Shown piece after piece: positions 27,379 to 36,276 of a DNA stretch of 64,000 nucleotides (positions are counted from its first letter, which is position 1; each line of letters starts with the position of its first letter). The notes beneath the pieces were generated by a model. The model ran no database searches. It was not told where the DNA came from and saw only the letters and a list, made by a program, of their open reading frames with translations. The position numbers and the translations under genes are program-made. The stretch is from Zavarzinella formosa DSM 19928 (GTDB taxonomy: Bacteria; Planctomycetota; Planctomycetia; Gemmatales; Gemmataceae): assembly GCF_000255705.1 (NCBI RefSeq), contig NZ_JH636443.1:655967-719966 (forward strand). The letters run 5' to 3'.

Positions 27379-28434
27379 TCAGGAAAAAGGGTTGGGGGAC
27401 GACATGGGTTTTGCAGACACAAAATTCGCCAGCAATTGATCTGTGCATCGGTCCCAGTCGAACTGGCGGGCGTGCTGCACGCAGGCGTCCGCGTTGCCGC
27501 TGATGAGGGCTAGTTTGATTGCGGTGGCAAGATCCTTGTGCAGGCAGCCGACGCCGGGGGCAGTCACCACATCAATCGGGCCAAGAACCGGATAGGCGGC
27601 CACGGGGATGCCGCAAGCCATGGCCTCGATCATCACGAGGCCGAAGGTGTCCGTCTTGCTGGGGAACACGAACACATCCGCGTTGGCGTAGGCCTCCGCA
27701 AGGGCGGGTCCACGGCGGTAACCGAGGAAAACAGCCTTCGGGAAGGCTCGTTGAAGCTGTTCCCGCATCGGGCCGTCGCCGACGACAATCTTTGTTCCCG
27801 GCGTGTCCGTCGCCAGAAATGCCTCCACGCTTTTTTCCCGCGACACCCGGCCGGCGTAGAGCTGGATCGGCCGGGGATAATCAAATGTCTTTGGCCGGGG
27901 GTAAAAAAGGGAGAGGTCCACGCCGCGCGACCAACGGGCCAGATGATTGAAGCCGCGCGCCCTCAAATCCCGTTCCAACGTGGGAGTGGAGACGAGGACA
28001 CAACGGGACGCGGAATGGAACCAGCGCATGTAACGGTACGACCAGCGGGCCGGGAAGCTGACGAGGTGTTCCAAAAACTCCGGAAAGTTGCTATGGTACG
28101 ACGTGGTGAACGGGCGGCGGTTTCGCTGGCAATACCCGCGAACCGACAGGCCGACCGGCCCCTCCGTGGCGATATGAATCACGTCGGGCCGAAACTCGCG
28201 AATGCAAGAGGCGATCACCCGCCGGGAGGTTATCGCCAGCCGAATCTCGTTGTAAAGCGGGGCGGCCACGCCCAGGAACATCCCCGGCTCAAGGACGGCC
28301 ACGGTGTGCCCGCGTTCCTGGAGTTTGGCGATGCTGGTTTCCCAAGACCGGACGACGCCATTGACTTGCGGACGCCAGGCGTCGGTGGCCAGCAGGATTC
28401 TCAGCGGGGTCGAACTTTGATTCACGGGAGTCAC
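27379..28434 (-). CDS. Glycosyltransferase family 4 (GT-B)
   Basis: 351 residues starting with GTG (MTPVNQSSTPLRILL). The N-terminal Rossmann strand LRILLATDAWRPQVNGVV and the C-terminal donor-binding segment SKTDTFGLVMIEAMACG are characteristic of GT4 enzymes; the usual first Glu of the EX7E motif is Asp. It is similar in layout to bacterial glycolipid glycosyltransferases such as MgtA/SqdX-type enzymes. The probable substrate is a nucleotide sugar with a lipid or polysaccharide acceptor; specificity cannot be read. Its start codon lies two bases from the start codon of a divergent small gene. Confidence 0.9.
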   Translation of the reverse strand: MTPVNQSSTPLRILLATDAWRPQVNGVVRSWETSIAKLQERGHTVAVLEPGMFLGVAAPLYNEIRLAITSRRVIASCIREFRPDVIHIATEGPVGLSVRGYCQRNRRPFTTSYHSNFPEFLEHLVSFPARWSYRYMRWFHSASRCVLVSTPTLERDLRARGFNHLARWSRGVDLSLFYPRPKTFDYPRPIQLYAGRVSREKSVEAFLATDTPGTKIVVGDGPMREQLQRAFPKAVFLGYRRGPALAEAYANADVFVFPSKTDTFGLVMIEAMACGIPVAAYPVLGPIDVVTAPGVGCLHKDLATAIKLALISGNADACVQHARQFDWDRCTDQLLANFVSAKPMSSPNPFS

Positions 28435-28436
28435 CG

Positions 28437-28643
28437 ATGAGCGAACCGGACAAACGGCAGCTTCGCCAGTTGAAGCGGGCCAAAAAGAAACGCGGCAACA
28501 AACACCGCCGCCAGGAACTCGACAAACACCTCCGCGAAAACCCGGAAACCGCCCACGACGCCGAAGAAACCTTCGGCCGCCATTCCTCGGAGGGCCTTAA
28601 CGGCATGGACCGGGACAACACGCGACTCACCAACTCGGAATGA
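28437..28643 (+). CDS. Small highly charged basic protein, hypothetical
   Basis: 68 residues, Lys/Arg-rich in the first half (KRAKKKRGNKHRRQ) and acidic in the second, ending with SSEGLNGMDRDNTR. No membrane segment or signal. The sequence character (RGNKHRRQ, then FGRHSSEGLNGMDRD) looks like a conserved small planctomycete protein and not chance coding, but I cannot name a family. It is transcribed away from the glycosyltransferase gene, with start codons only two bases apart, so each mRNA leader lies inside the other gene. A nucleic-acid-binding role is only a guess from charge. Confidence 0.65.
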   Translation: MSEPDKRQLRQLKRAKKKRGNKHRRQELDKHLRENPETAHDAEETFGRHSSEGLNGMDRDNTRLTNSE

Positions 28644-28660
28644 CCGGCCATTTGCGACAA

Positions 28661-28745
28661 TTCAAGAGCCCCACTGCGTCAGCGGTGGGGGTGGCTTTCG
28701 CTCTCAGGAAGCCACCCCCACCGCTGACGCAGTGGGGCTCTTGAA
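28661..28745. repeat. Palindromic element, family TCAAGAGCCCCAC, copy 2
   Basis: Perfect 37-bp arms (28661-28697 and 28709-28745) around an 11-base loop. Arm sequence is the same as the element at 10858-10940 apart from single substitutions. It lies between the small basic gene and rsmE. Confidence 0.92.
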
Positions 28746-28850
28746 TTGCCGTCATGAAAATCCCTGTTGCGGTGATAAGAAAGAGATGAGTTGTTGCTCC
28801 TTTAGACTCATCTCCGCCCCTCCATCCTTTTTAGCAAGACTCCGTGACCA

Positions 28851-29537
28851 ATGGCTGATCGCTTTTTTCTTCCCGAACCGATTGGCCTCGGCCCGGCCAC
28901 GCTGGAGGGGCCGGAGGCTCATCATCTGTCGCAAGTCCGGCGGATTCCGGCCGGGGAGCAAGTCACCCTCTTCAATGGCGACGGCCGGGAATACCTTGCG
29001 GAGATTATGGGCATCGGCAAGAAGCGGGTGGACTTGCAAATCATCCGGGTTGATGAAATTTCGCGGGAACCGGCCACGCCCGTGCATGTCGGCTGCGCGA
29101 TGCCCAAGGGAGACCGGGGAGATTTTCTGATTGAGAAACTCACGGAACTGGGGGCGACGAGTTTCACGCCGCTGATGACGGAACGCAGCATCGTGAAAAG
29201 CGATGACGCGAAGATCGACAAACTGCAACGAGCCGTCATCGAGGCCAGCAAACAATGCGGCCGAAACGTCCTGATGCGGGTATTGCCGGCCGTCCGATTC
29301 TCCGAATGGATTCGCAACGTCACAGGATTGCGCTGGCTCGCCCACCCCTCGGGCAAAAGCCCGTTCGCCCCGGCCAACGGCCAACTGGTGACCATCGCCA
29401 TCGGCCCGGAAGGGGGCTTCTCGGACCGGGAGGCCGAGCTCGCTGTGGAAGCAGGCTGGGAACTGCGCTCCCTCGGAGCGAGCATTCTGCGCATTGAAAC
29501 GGCCGCCATCGCGGCGGTTGTCCGGGCGACAGGATGA
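28851..29537 (+). CDS. rsmE: 16S rRNA m3U1498 methyltransferase RsmE
   Basis: 228 residues, typical RsmE length. PUA-like N-terminal part (GPEAHHLSQVRR, residues about 20-32), then a SPOUT methyltransferase domain with the trefoil-knot motifs MPKGDRGDFLIEKLTELG, IGPEGGFSDREAE and the terminal LGASILRIETAAIAA. It methylates N3 of U1498 in 16S rRNA using S-adenosylmethionine. The start is the ATG heading MADRFFLP. It converges with a WD40 gene 68 bases downstream. Confidence 0.95.
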   Translation: MADRFFLPEPIGLGPATLEGPEAHHLSQVRRIPAGEQVTLFNGDGREYLAEIMGIGKKRVDLQIIRVDEISREPATPVHVGCAMPKGDRGDFLIEKLTELGATSFTPLMTERSIVKSDDAKIDKLQRAVIEASKQCGRNVLMRVLPAVRFSEWIRNVTGLRWLAHPSGKSPFAPANGQLVTIAIGPEGGFSDREAELAVEAGWELRSLGASILRIETAAIAAVVRATG

Positions 29538-29605
29538 GGCCGATGAGAACGGCATCACTGATGCCGAATCCCGTCAATTCAGATGCGGGCGACCGACCAG
29601 CAGCC

Positions 29606-31741
29606 TCAATCAGGGAGTTTCCAGACCCGCACCGTATCATCGTATCCCGTCGAAATGGCTGTCTTGCCGTCGGGCGAGAAGGCCGCTCTTGTCACCCGTT
29701 TGTCATGCCCGCCAAACCGGCCCAGCGCAATCAGCTTGTTCACATCCCACAGCCGAACTTCTGGTTTCGTCTCCGTCGTCAAAAAGCGTTTTCCGTCCGG
29801 GGAAAAGGTCGCGGATGACAGCGACCCGACGAGCCACTCACGGACCAGCTTTCCGGTGGCCGCTTCCCACAATTGCGCCCCGGCGTCGCGGTGATCGCCG
29901 GTGGTTGTCAGCAGGTATTTGCCATCCGGAGAGTATTCCACGCAACTGACCTCGCCGTGGCCGCTTGCCCACGTCTGAACTTCTTTGCCGGTTTGGAGGT
30001 TCCAAATGACCACCTTTCGGCTCCGGGAGGATCCGGTTGCCAGAAACTTCCCGTCCGGCGAGACGGAGATCGCCACACCTGTCTGGCGCCGAACACCCAT
30101 CGGAAGCCCGTCTGATTCGTCTTTCCGCAGGACGGCAAACTCCCAGACCTTCTTTCCGGACTCGATGTCCCAAAGAATGGCCGTCCCGTCGGGGCTGGCC
30201 GTCACCGCCCCCTTGCCGTCCGGGAGCAGCCGGACGTGGCTGATGCTCATTTCATGCCCTTTCCAGGCCGCGATCTCTTCTCCGTTTTCAAAATCCCAAA
30301 TGGTGACTCGCTGGGTGCCGACAGTTTGCCCCTGGGCAAAGATGGCCTTCTTGCCGTCAGGAAAGATGGCCAGATCATTCACAAGCCTGATTGGGTATTT
30401 TGCCGTTTCCTTTCCGGTCGTTAAATCCCAGCGTCGCACTGTCTGGTCAAAGCTCCATGACAAAGCGGTCTTGCCATCCGGGAGGAACGCCGCCCCGTAG
30501 ACGGAACTTGTGTGACCGTCGAACCGGAACTTTTCCTTCATGTCCGCCCCGCTCACCGGGGAGCTTGGCCGGGGTTTTTCTTCGACCTCTGGTTTGCTCA
30601 CGGGCCGGGGGGCGCCCGGCTTGATCGGCAGCCGCATGACAACCGTTTTGGCGGTGTTGTTTGCGAAGGCGACATGCCTGCCGTCGGGAGCCGTCGCGCA
30701 GGCCGAAAACAACATGTACATCGCCCCGGTTGCAAATTCGGTATTCGGGCGAGGCATGAACTGCCACGCCATTTGTTTTTCGCCTTTGGCCACGTCGTAC
30801 AGGAGGATGTCGGCTCCCGAACTGAAAGCGACCAGACTGGCGCCATCCGGGGTAAACGACAAACTCCGAATCGGCCGGGGCGAATTCATCTTCGCCTTGA
30901 CTTCCGGATTCTCGCCGGTCATGTCCCAGATTCGCACCACATTGTCGAGGCTTCCGGTGGCCATCATTTTTGAATCGGGACTCAGGGCGATCGACTTGAT
31001 GCCGCTGTCCAGTTGAACCATCGAATATTCGAGAGGCTTCTTCTTCACCATTTTCCAGAACTTGACTTCGGACCCGTACAGTTTGCCGTTTCTCAAAGGC
31101 GTGAAGAAGACGGAGGCAAACAGGCCGCCATCGGCCGAAAACATGAAAGAGGCATGGGCGCCCAAGAAGTGGCCGGGCGCCGGCGTGATCTCTTTTTCCT
31201 CGACGGCGAAAAGCTGACCCTGATTGTCAGAGCCACAAACGATCCATTTCCCGTCCGGACTGAAGACAAGCCCGCCGATGCGGCCGACTAATTTTGAATC
31301 GAACAGTTTGCCGCCTTTCTCCGTGATGTCCCAAACATGAAGCGTCCCGGCCAGCGAAACGGCCAGACGTTTGCCATCGTTGGAAAAAACCAGATTCTCG
31401 ACGCGGCCTTTCGTCTTGGCGGGTTGCAGTTTGGCTAGTTCTTTGGGGGCGGCGCCGGTCATGTCCCAGAGGATCACCACGCCCAAGTCCGTGCCGGTCG
31501 CCAGTTTGCCGTCCACGGATAACGCGCAACTCAGAACGACGCCGGAATCCACGGTCACCACGCCAACCGTGATGTCGGGAAGCTGGGCTTTGTCGATGGG
31601 GGTCATTTGCTCGCGGTCGAGCTTGTCAAAGGAACTGACGGTGTTTTTGCCGGATGGTTTCGGATCGGCTAAAACGGGCGAGGTCGACAACAATCCGAGC
31701 AAGCCCAAGGCCAACAAGGCCGTTTGGAAACAACGATTCAT
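29606..31741 (-). CDS. Secreted WD40-repeat protein
   Basis: 711 residues. A signal peptide spans residues 1-25 (cleavage near VLADPK). The rest is made of WD40 repeats with recurring VxIWDM, LSPDGKxxATGS and VRxWDLTTGKE elements; residues about 55-370 look like one propeller and about 400-711 a second, separated by a Pro-rich link. It ends cleanly with the closing repeat TGYDDTVRVWKL. Such exported propellers are common in planctomycetes and act as protein-interaction scaffolds; no enzyme motif is present. It starts at the ATG heading MNRCFQ. Confidence 0.9.
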   Translation of the reverse strand: MNRCFQTALLALGLLGLLSTSPVLADPKPSGKNTVSSFDKLDREQMTPIDKAQLPDITVGVVTVDSGVVLSCALSVDGKLATGTDLGVVILWDMTGAAPKELAKLQPAKTKGRVENLVFSNDGKRLAVSLAGTLHVWDITEKGGKLFDSKLVGRIGGLVFSPDGKWIVCGSDNQGQLFAVEEKEITPAPGHFLGAHASFMFSADGGLFASVFFTPLRNGKLYGSEVKFWKMVKKKPLEYSMVQLDSGIKSIALSPDSKMMATGSLDNVVRIWDMTGENPEVKAKMNSPRPIRSLSFTPDGASLVAFSSGADILLYDVAKGEKQMAWQFMPRPNTEFATGAMYMLFSACATAPDGRHVAFANNTAKTVVMRLPIKPGAPRPVSKPEVEEKPRPSSPVSGADMKEKFRFDGHTSSVYGAAFLPDGKTALSWSFDQTVRRWDLTTGKETAKYPIRLVNDLAIFPDGKKAIFAQGQTVGTQRVTIWDFENGEEIAAWKGHEMSISHVRLLPDGKGAVTASPDGTAILWDIESGKKVWEFAVLRKDESDGLPMGVRRQTGVAISVSPDGKFLATGSSRSRKVVIWNLQTGKEVQTWASGHGEVSCVEYSPDGKYLLTTTGDHRDAGAQLWEAATGKLVREWLVGSLSSATFSPDGKRFLTTETKPEVRLWDVNKLIALGRFGGHDKRVTRAAFSPDGKTAISTGYDDTVRVWKLPD

Positions 31742-31946
31742 GTTTCGGCGCTCTTTTGTGGAGAGTTCAAAGCGAGATTAACGAGTCGATGCTTCTGAAT
31801 TGTACAAATCCCGAATCAGAAGAGCCGGGCAAACGAGAGAAATCATTCGTCGGCGAACAGTACTTCGAGCCAAAGAATCTGTTGAAACACATTACTTGAT
31901 CATGATGATTCACCCCTCATTGGGGCCTCGCCATTTTCTGAAAAAA

Positions 31947-32630
31947 TTACTTCTTCAACAACTCGGGCACCGTGAAACTCTCGCTGTCGATGTACTTCCT
32001 CGCGGATTCCTCGGCCCGTACCTTGGCCACATCCTCGGCGGTGATCGGCTCGCCCTTGTGGCCCCAGGCCTGACGAATGTACGTCAGGACGGCGGCCACT
32101 TGGTGGTCTTTCCACTGACCGCCGTAACCGGACATGGGGACGGTGTATTTCTGGCCGTTGACCGTCATTTCACCTTTGACGCCGAACAAGACGATGCGGA
32201 TCAGGCGTTCCGGTTTGGCCTCTTTGCCGACCACCCAATCGGTGTCCTTCAGCGGCGGGTGGACACCGGGGATTCCCTCACCGCTTGATTTATGGCACAC
32301 GGCGCATTGGATGTAGAGTTGCCGCCCGGCTTCCGTGAGTTGTTCCGGCGTATGGGGGATGAAGCCCGCGTCGGTGTTGCGGGGGACTGGTGCATCGTAG
32401 ACATCGGCCCGATAGTCGCCGCTGTGCGTGGCGAAATACCAACCGGCCCAGAAGATCAGGAGGCCGAACACCCCGGCCATCCAAAGGGGGACCGGCTCGA
32501 ACCCGTCACGGGGTTCGTCGTGTTCGCGGTAGAGCGGCCCCATCATCTGGGGCACGTCCATCGCCGTCTGGTCGGGATTTTGATCGAAGTCGATCAATTC
32601 CTCCGGTTTTTCCGCGTTCGGTTCGGTCAT
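31947..32630 (-). CDS. ccoP: cbb3-type cytochrome c oxidase subunit III, mono-haem CcoP-like
   Basis: 227 residues from the ATG heading MTEPNAEKP, which overlaps the stop codon of ccoO by four bases. One membrane helix (about residues 50-68, LWMAGVFGLLIFWAGWYFA) is followed by a periplasmic cytochrome c domain with CAVCH (haem c) and a likely axial Met in VPMSGYGG. Canonical CcoP carries two CxxCH sites; only one is present. It transfers electrons from soluble cytochrome c to CcoO/CcoN. Last gene of the oxidase operon. Confidence 0.9.
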   Translation of the reverse strand: MTEPNAEKPEELIDFDQNPDQTAMDVPQMMGPLYREHDEPRDGFEPVPLWMAGVFGLLIFWAGWYFATHSGDYRADVYDAPVPRNTDAGFIPHTPEQLTEAGRQLYIQCAVCHKSSGEGIPGVHPPLKDTDWVVGKEAKPERLIRIVLFGVKGEMTVNGQKYTVPMSGYGGQWKDHQVAAVLTYIRQAWGHKGEPITAEDVAKVRAEESARKYIDSESFTVPELLKK

Positions 32631-33253
32631 TCGCGGGCCTCCGGCAAATCGGCGGATTGATCCAACGACAGCAGATAAGCGACGAGCGCCTTGGCGTCCT
32701 CCGTCGGGATCACTTCGGACCCCTCGGGAATCTCGGCCGCCCATGCCCCGGTGAGGGCGATTGCCTCGGGTGAAGGTTTGCCATCGACCATCGGCCGGAT
32801 TTCATACAGGAACCGGAGCGACGGCATGATGGACTTCGGAACCATCATTCTTGGGTTGTACAAATGCTTGTGCTGCCAGTCGGCGCTCCAACGCTGGCCG
32901 ACATTCGCCAAATCCGGCCCGGTTCGCATCGTGCCGAGCAAGATGGGTTGATCGTTCACATAATCACGCGGCACGCTCCGCCGCCGGCCCCAGCCCCGCG
33001 CGATGTCCGCGTTGTTGCCAAAGGTGGTCGAGCGGATTTGCTGGCTGTGGCAATAGAGGCAGCCGTTTGCCTCATACACTCGTTTGCCACGTTCTTCCTG
33101 TTCCGTGCGAACGCGCGGGTAGGCCTGAGCCGTCCCCGCCTCGCCGACGGAGTCCAATCCCCCGAGTTGCAACCGGGGGGCGTACACCAACCCGGCCCAT
33201 GAAGAGCCGAAGGTGAGGACGAACCCCAGAAACAGGATCATGCCGCGATCCAC
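32627..33253 (-). CDS. ccoO: cbb3-type cytochrome c oxidase subunit II (CcoO)
   Basis: 208 residues. N-terminal membrane anchor (ILFLGFVLTFGSSWAGLVY), then a mono-haem c domain with CLYCHSQQIR, the signature of CcoO/FixO, and NVGQRWS and PKSIMPSL, where the axial Met is expected. It receives electrons from CcoP and passes them to the haem b of CcoN. It starts 144 bases after ccoN and overlaps ccoP (ATGA), so the two cytochrome subunits are translationally coupled. Confidence 0.95.
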   Translation of the reverse strand: MDRGMILFLGFVLTFGSSWAGLVYAPRLQLGGLDSVGEAGTAQAYPRVRTEQEERGKRVYEANGCLYCHSQQIRSTTFGNNADIARGWGRRRSVPRDYVNDQPILLGTMRTGPDLANVGQRWSADWQHKHLYNPRMMVPKSIMPSLRFLYEIRPMVDGKPSPEAIALTGAWAAEIPEGSEVIPTEDAKALVAYLLSLDQSADLPEARE

Positions 33254-33356
33254 TTGAGACCCTCTTTTTGATGATAACCAAGCTTGGCAGATGACAAGGT
33301 GACAAAAATCAGAGTCTTCTAAGCGACATTGCGGCGATCAGACCATCAAGGTTTTA

Positions 33357-33396
33357 GTCACCTTGTCTCCGTGTCACCTTGTCTCCTTGTCATCTT
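33357..33396. repeat. Short tandem repeat of GTCACCTTGTCTCC units
   Basis: Two 16-base units (33357-33372 and 33373-33388) and a partial third lie just after the ccoN stop codon. A reverse-complement unit (GATGACAAGGTGAC) occurs at 33290-33303. Together they can form a hairpin in the ccoN-ccoO gap, which might set relative expression. Confidence 0.7.
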
Positions 33397-33397
33397 G

Positions 33398-34828
33398 TTA
33401 GCGTCCGCCCCCAAACCTCTTCCCCACTCCCGACAGATTCAAGACCAATGATAACCCGAACACCACATGCCCGAAGGTCATGAGGCATCCGGCCATGCTT
33501 CGACCGTGCAAATACGGTGTCAGTTTCACCACAATCTCAATGAACTTCACATCCGGGTTGATGAGCATCAGGCCTTGGAGCCAGCCACCGTAAGTCAGGG
33601 TGACAAAGTACATGATGATGCCCAAGGCGCACGACCAGAAATGCAGGCGAATGAGCCAGTTGGAGGCCCATTCCCGGCCGGTCATGCGGGGGATCATGTA
33701 GTAGCCGGAGCCGAACATCACCATCGTGAAGAAGCCATACATCCCGAGATGCGCGTGGGCGATGGTGTAGTGTGTAAAGTGGGCCACCTCGCTGAATTGC
33801 CGCAGAGACTCGAAGGCCCCCTGCACGCTCACCACCGTGTAAGACATCGCCCCGAAGACCACGAACCGCAGAGTAGGGCTGTGCTTCAGTTCGTGGAAAT
33901 GACCCTGCATCGTGAAGTGGTGGTTGACGGCCACCGCCCCGACCGGGACGAGCATCATCATCGAGCCGACGATGGACGCCGAGATCATCCACGCCGGCAT
34001 CGGCCCGCCGACGAGGTGATGCATCCCCGCCCAAGAATAAAACAGCGCCAGCGACCAAAAGCCGATGATGCTCAGGTAATACGAATACACCGGCCGGCCG
34101 ATGACTTTCGGAATCAGATAGTACGCCGTGGCGAGGCCCATCGGCGTCACCCACAGGCCGAGGACGTTGTGGGCGAACCACCAGTTGACGGCCGATTGCA
34201 CCACGCCGCGAGCCGGCAGTTCCACGCACAGCCATTGGGCCGTGATGTACAGCATCGGCATCCAGAACATGGCGCCGAGGATGTACCACTGGGAAACGTA
34301 AACATGCCGTTCCCGGCGTCGGGTGAAGTTGACGAAAATGCACGCGGAGACGATCAGCAACGAGACGGCCAAAATGATCGGCGCCGGCCGAGGCATCTCC
34401 AACCATTCAATGCTCGTTGAATGACCGAGGAGAATCCCCCCGGCGCCGACGGCGATGCCGATGTTCCAAATCATGGCCGCGACGACGAGCAGGCCGCCGT
34501 ATTTGAGTTCCACCCGGCCGAGGCGGGCCATCATCCAAATGGCCGAGGCGATGCCCGCCATGCTGCCCCAGCCGAAGGCCACCGTGTTCAAGTGGGCCGG
34601 GCGGACCCGGCCGAAGGTGAGCCAGCCGGATTCGGTCAGCCAGTCCGGGATGTGCATCTTGAAGCTGGCGAGCAGCGCGAAGGTCGAGCCGACCAGCAAC
34701 CAAAACACAGCACTGGCATACCACGTCAGCACGGCCCGGCGGCAGGAGGCGTCGATGGCGACACGCTCCAAGGATGCCCGCCTCATCTCTTCGGCAGTGG
34801 GGACGGCGTTTGGTTTCATCTCACGCAT
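33398..34828 (-). CDS. ccoN: cbb3-type cytochrome c oxidase subunit I (CcoN)
   Basis: 476 residues from the ATG heading MREMKPN, supported by GGAGAG four bases upstream; a second ATG at 34819 is possible. About twelve membrane helices. Metal ligands: HLNTVAFGWG (low-spin haem b), YSWAGMHHL (catalytic Tyr and Cu-B His pair), HFHELKHS, and THYTIAHAHLG (the high-spin and low-spin haem ligands). This is a C-type haem-copper oxidase core that reduces oxygen with high affinity. The gene overlaps the end of ccoS. Confidence 0.96.
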   Translation of the reverse strand: MREMKPNAVPTAEEMRRASLERVAIDASCRRAVLTWYASAVFWLLVGSTFALLASFKMHIPDWLTESGWLTFGRVRPAHLNTVAFGWGSMAGIASAIWMMARLGRVELKYGGLLVVAAMIWNIGIAVGAGGILLGHSTSIEWLEMPRPAPIILAVSLLIVSACIFVNFTRRRERHVYVSQWYILGAMFWMPMLYITAQWLCVELPARGVVQSAVNWWFAHNVLGLWVTPMGLATAYYLIPKVIGRPVYSYYLSIIGFWSLALFYSWAGMHHLVGGPMPAWMISASIVGSMMMLVPVGAVAVNHHFTMQGHFHELKHSPTLRFVVFGAMSYTVVSVQGAFESLRQFSEVAHFTHYTIAHAHLGMYGFFTMVMFGSGYYMIPRMTGREWASNWLIRLHFWSCALGIIMYFVTLTYGGWLQGLMLINPDVKFIEIVVKLTPYLHGRSMAGCLMTFGHVVFGLSLVLNLSGVGKRFGGGR

Positions 34829-35033
34829 CCCGCTCTCCGGCCGCGGCCGATAGCGTTCGATCCGTGGGTTGGCCAATAGGTTCGTCGGCGTCGAAGATTC
34901 CCTCGGCCGCGCGGGTAAAATTGTCGAACTGGCCGTTCTGGACGGCCCACGCAAGCACCAGCGCGGCGGCGCCGCCGAAGGCGATCACGGAAAAGAGAAG
35001 CGTCGCGCGGACCATCAATTCAGCGGGAACCAT
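34821..35033 (-). CDS. ccoS: cbb3 oxidase assembly protein CcoS
   Basis: 70 residues. A single membrane helix (ATLLFSVIAFGGAAALVLAW) is followed by AVQNGQFDNFTRAAEGIFDAD, which matches the CcoS signature WAVxxGQFDDxxxxAxxIxxDD. CcoS is needed for cofactor insertion into CcoN in other bacteria. It has GGGGAGG three bases before the ATG. Its stop codon overlaps the ccoN start by eight bases. Placing ccoS first in the operon is unusual; it more often follows the copper-ATPase gene. Confidence 0.85.
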   Translation of the reverse strand: MVPAELMVRATLLFSVIAFGGAAALVLAWAVQNGQFDNFTRAAEGIFDADEPIGQPTDRTLSAAAGERDA

Positions 35034-35154
35034 CGGCCTCCCCGGCAGGTGACTGACGGGTAACTTATGGGAAAAAATCCCGCGAGAAAGTGGTCTTCGG
35101 GCCGGAAGAAGCGGGCGATGGCCCCTGAAATCCGGAGGGGGAAGTGATCGGCAT

Positions 35155-35619
35155 TCAGTTCTTGCCCGGAATGCCCTTCATGGCGGCGGGCTTCACCTTC
35201 TTCACCGGCAGGTTGTACGCCGGGATGTTGTTTTCCGTTGGCTTGATCTGCACGGTCAACGTGGAGTAAACGGCCGTGTACCAGCCCAACAGGCGGTCTT
35301 CTTGCGATTCCTCGTCCTCGCTCTTGGGCTCCGCCGGCCAGAGCAGCACCACCTGATAGCCCCCCTCGGCGGCGCCATCTTTTTCGCCGTAGGTTTGCAC
35401 GGTGAAACGACCGTCCGGCCCGGTGAGGGCGTGCGGGTTCATCGGAATTTCCGGAACCATCGGGGCACTGGTGGGAACCAGAAACACCTGCACGCCGGCC
35501 GCCGGTTTGCTGTCGTAGTTGATCTGCCCCGTCACAGGGTACGTCTTCACCTTTTCCTCGGTGTTGCCGCAACCGGCGAGGATCAACACGGACAGGAACA
35601 GCGGACGGACAAACTTCAT
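35155..35619 (-). CDS. Planctomycete lipoprotein with carboxypeptidase-regulatory-like fold
   Basis: 154 residues from the ATG heading MKFVRPLF. Signal peptide with lipobox LAGC (C17). The mature part begins with TYPVTGQINYDSKPAAGVQV, typical of the small beta-sandwich lipoproteins abundant in planctomycetes, and continues with LTGPDGRFTV and YQVVLLWP. No catalytic residues. It lies 121 bases upstream of ccoS on the same strand, but nothing ties it to the oxidase. Confidence 0.82.
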   Translation of the reverse strand: MKFVRPLFLSVLILAGCGNTEEKVKTYPVTGQINYDSKPAAGVQVFLVPTSAPMVPEIPMNPHALTGPDGRFTVQTYGEKDGAAEGGYQVVLLWPAEPKSEDEESQEDRLLGWYTAVYSTLTVQIKPTENNIPAYNLPVKKVKPAAMKGIPGKN

Positions 35620-35811
35620 CGGGAAACCCTTCGGAGCGGCGACATCAATCTTCACAAAGGGAGTTTAGGCGAGGAAGTTCCGATTCGGAACGGGGTTCAC
35701 AGGAACTTCACGAACCGGAATGGTGTCACCTGGCCTTTTCCCGAATGCTCGGCGGTATCATGCGGGTGTGCAGCCAAGGCGAGTCGTTTGAATGTGGAGT
35801 CAATCACGAAA

Positions 35812-36261
35812 CTAGCGAACCACGATGCCACGACCATACCGAAGAGGATCGTCCTTGGGCCGCCCCAACATCTCCAGATTCTGCTCGTCGGTCAATTCGT
35901 CAAAAAACACGCGAGTCCACGCGCAGCTGGTTGCAAAGGCGAAAACCATTCTCCCGTCATAAGCCACGGCACACAATGACGTGCCGAGGCCACCCCGTTG
36001 TTGATATTTCAGGAAAACCTGATTGCCCTTTCGCTCCACAATGATCGGCTGGGTTCGGGCAATGACATCCTCGACGGAATCGCCCGCCGAGATGTGGCCG
36101 AAGTGATAATCCCGCCATGCCGGATGGCATTCGGCTTCCATGAACTGGTATACTTCCCAGCCTTCATAACTGTAGACGCGGTAGTGGCGGCAGAAACCGG
36201 CGATGACCGCACTGATGACGGCCACGACAATCAGCAACCGCGGCAGCCATCGTTTTCCCAA
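35812..36261 (-). CDS. Membrane-anchored hypothetical protein
   Basis: 149 residues. One N-terminal membrane helix (LLIVVAVISAVIAGF) and a soluble part of mixed alpha/beta character with the text AGDSVEDVIARTQP, which resembles the signature of SmpA/OmlA-like or BLIP-type lipid-facing domains, but too weakly to name. It starts 15 bases after the stop of the DUF1559 gene upstream, so the two are probably co-transcribed. Function unknown. Confidence 0.72.
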   Translation of the reverse strand: MGKRWLPRLLIVVAVISAVIAGFCRHYRVYSYEGWEVYQFMEAECHPAWRDYHFGHISAGDSVEDVIARTQPIIVERKGNQVFLKYQQRGGLGTSLCAVAYDGRMVFAFATSCAWTRVFFDELTDEQNLEMLGRPKDDPLRYGRGIVVR

Positions 36262-36276
36262 TCGATCTCCCTCGCC

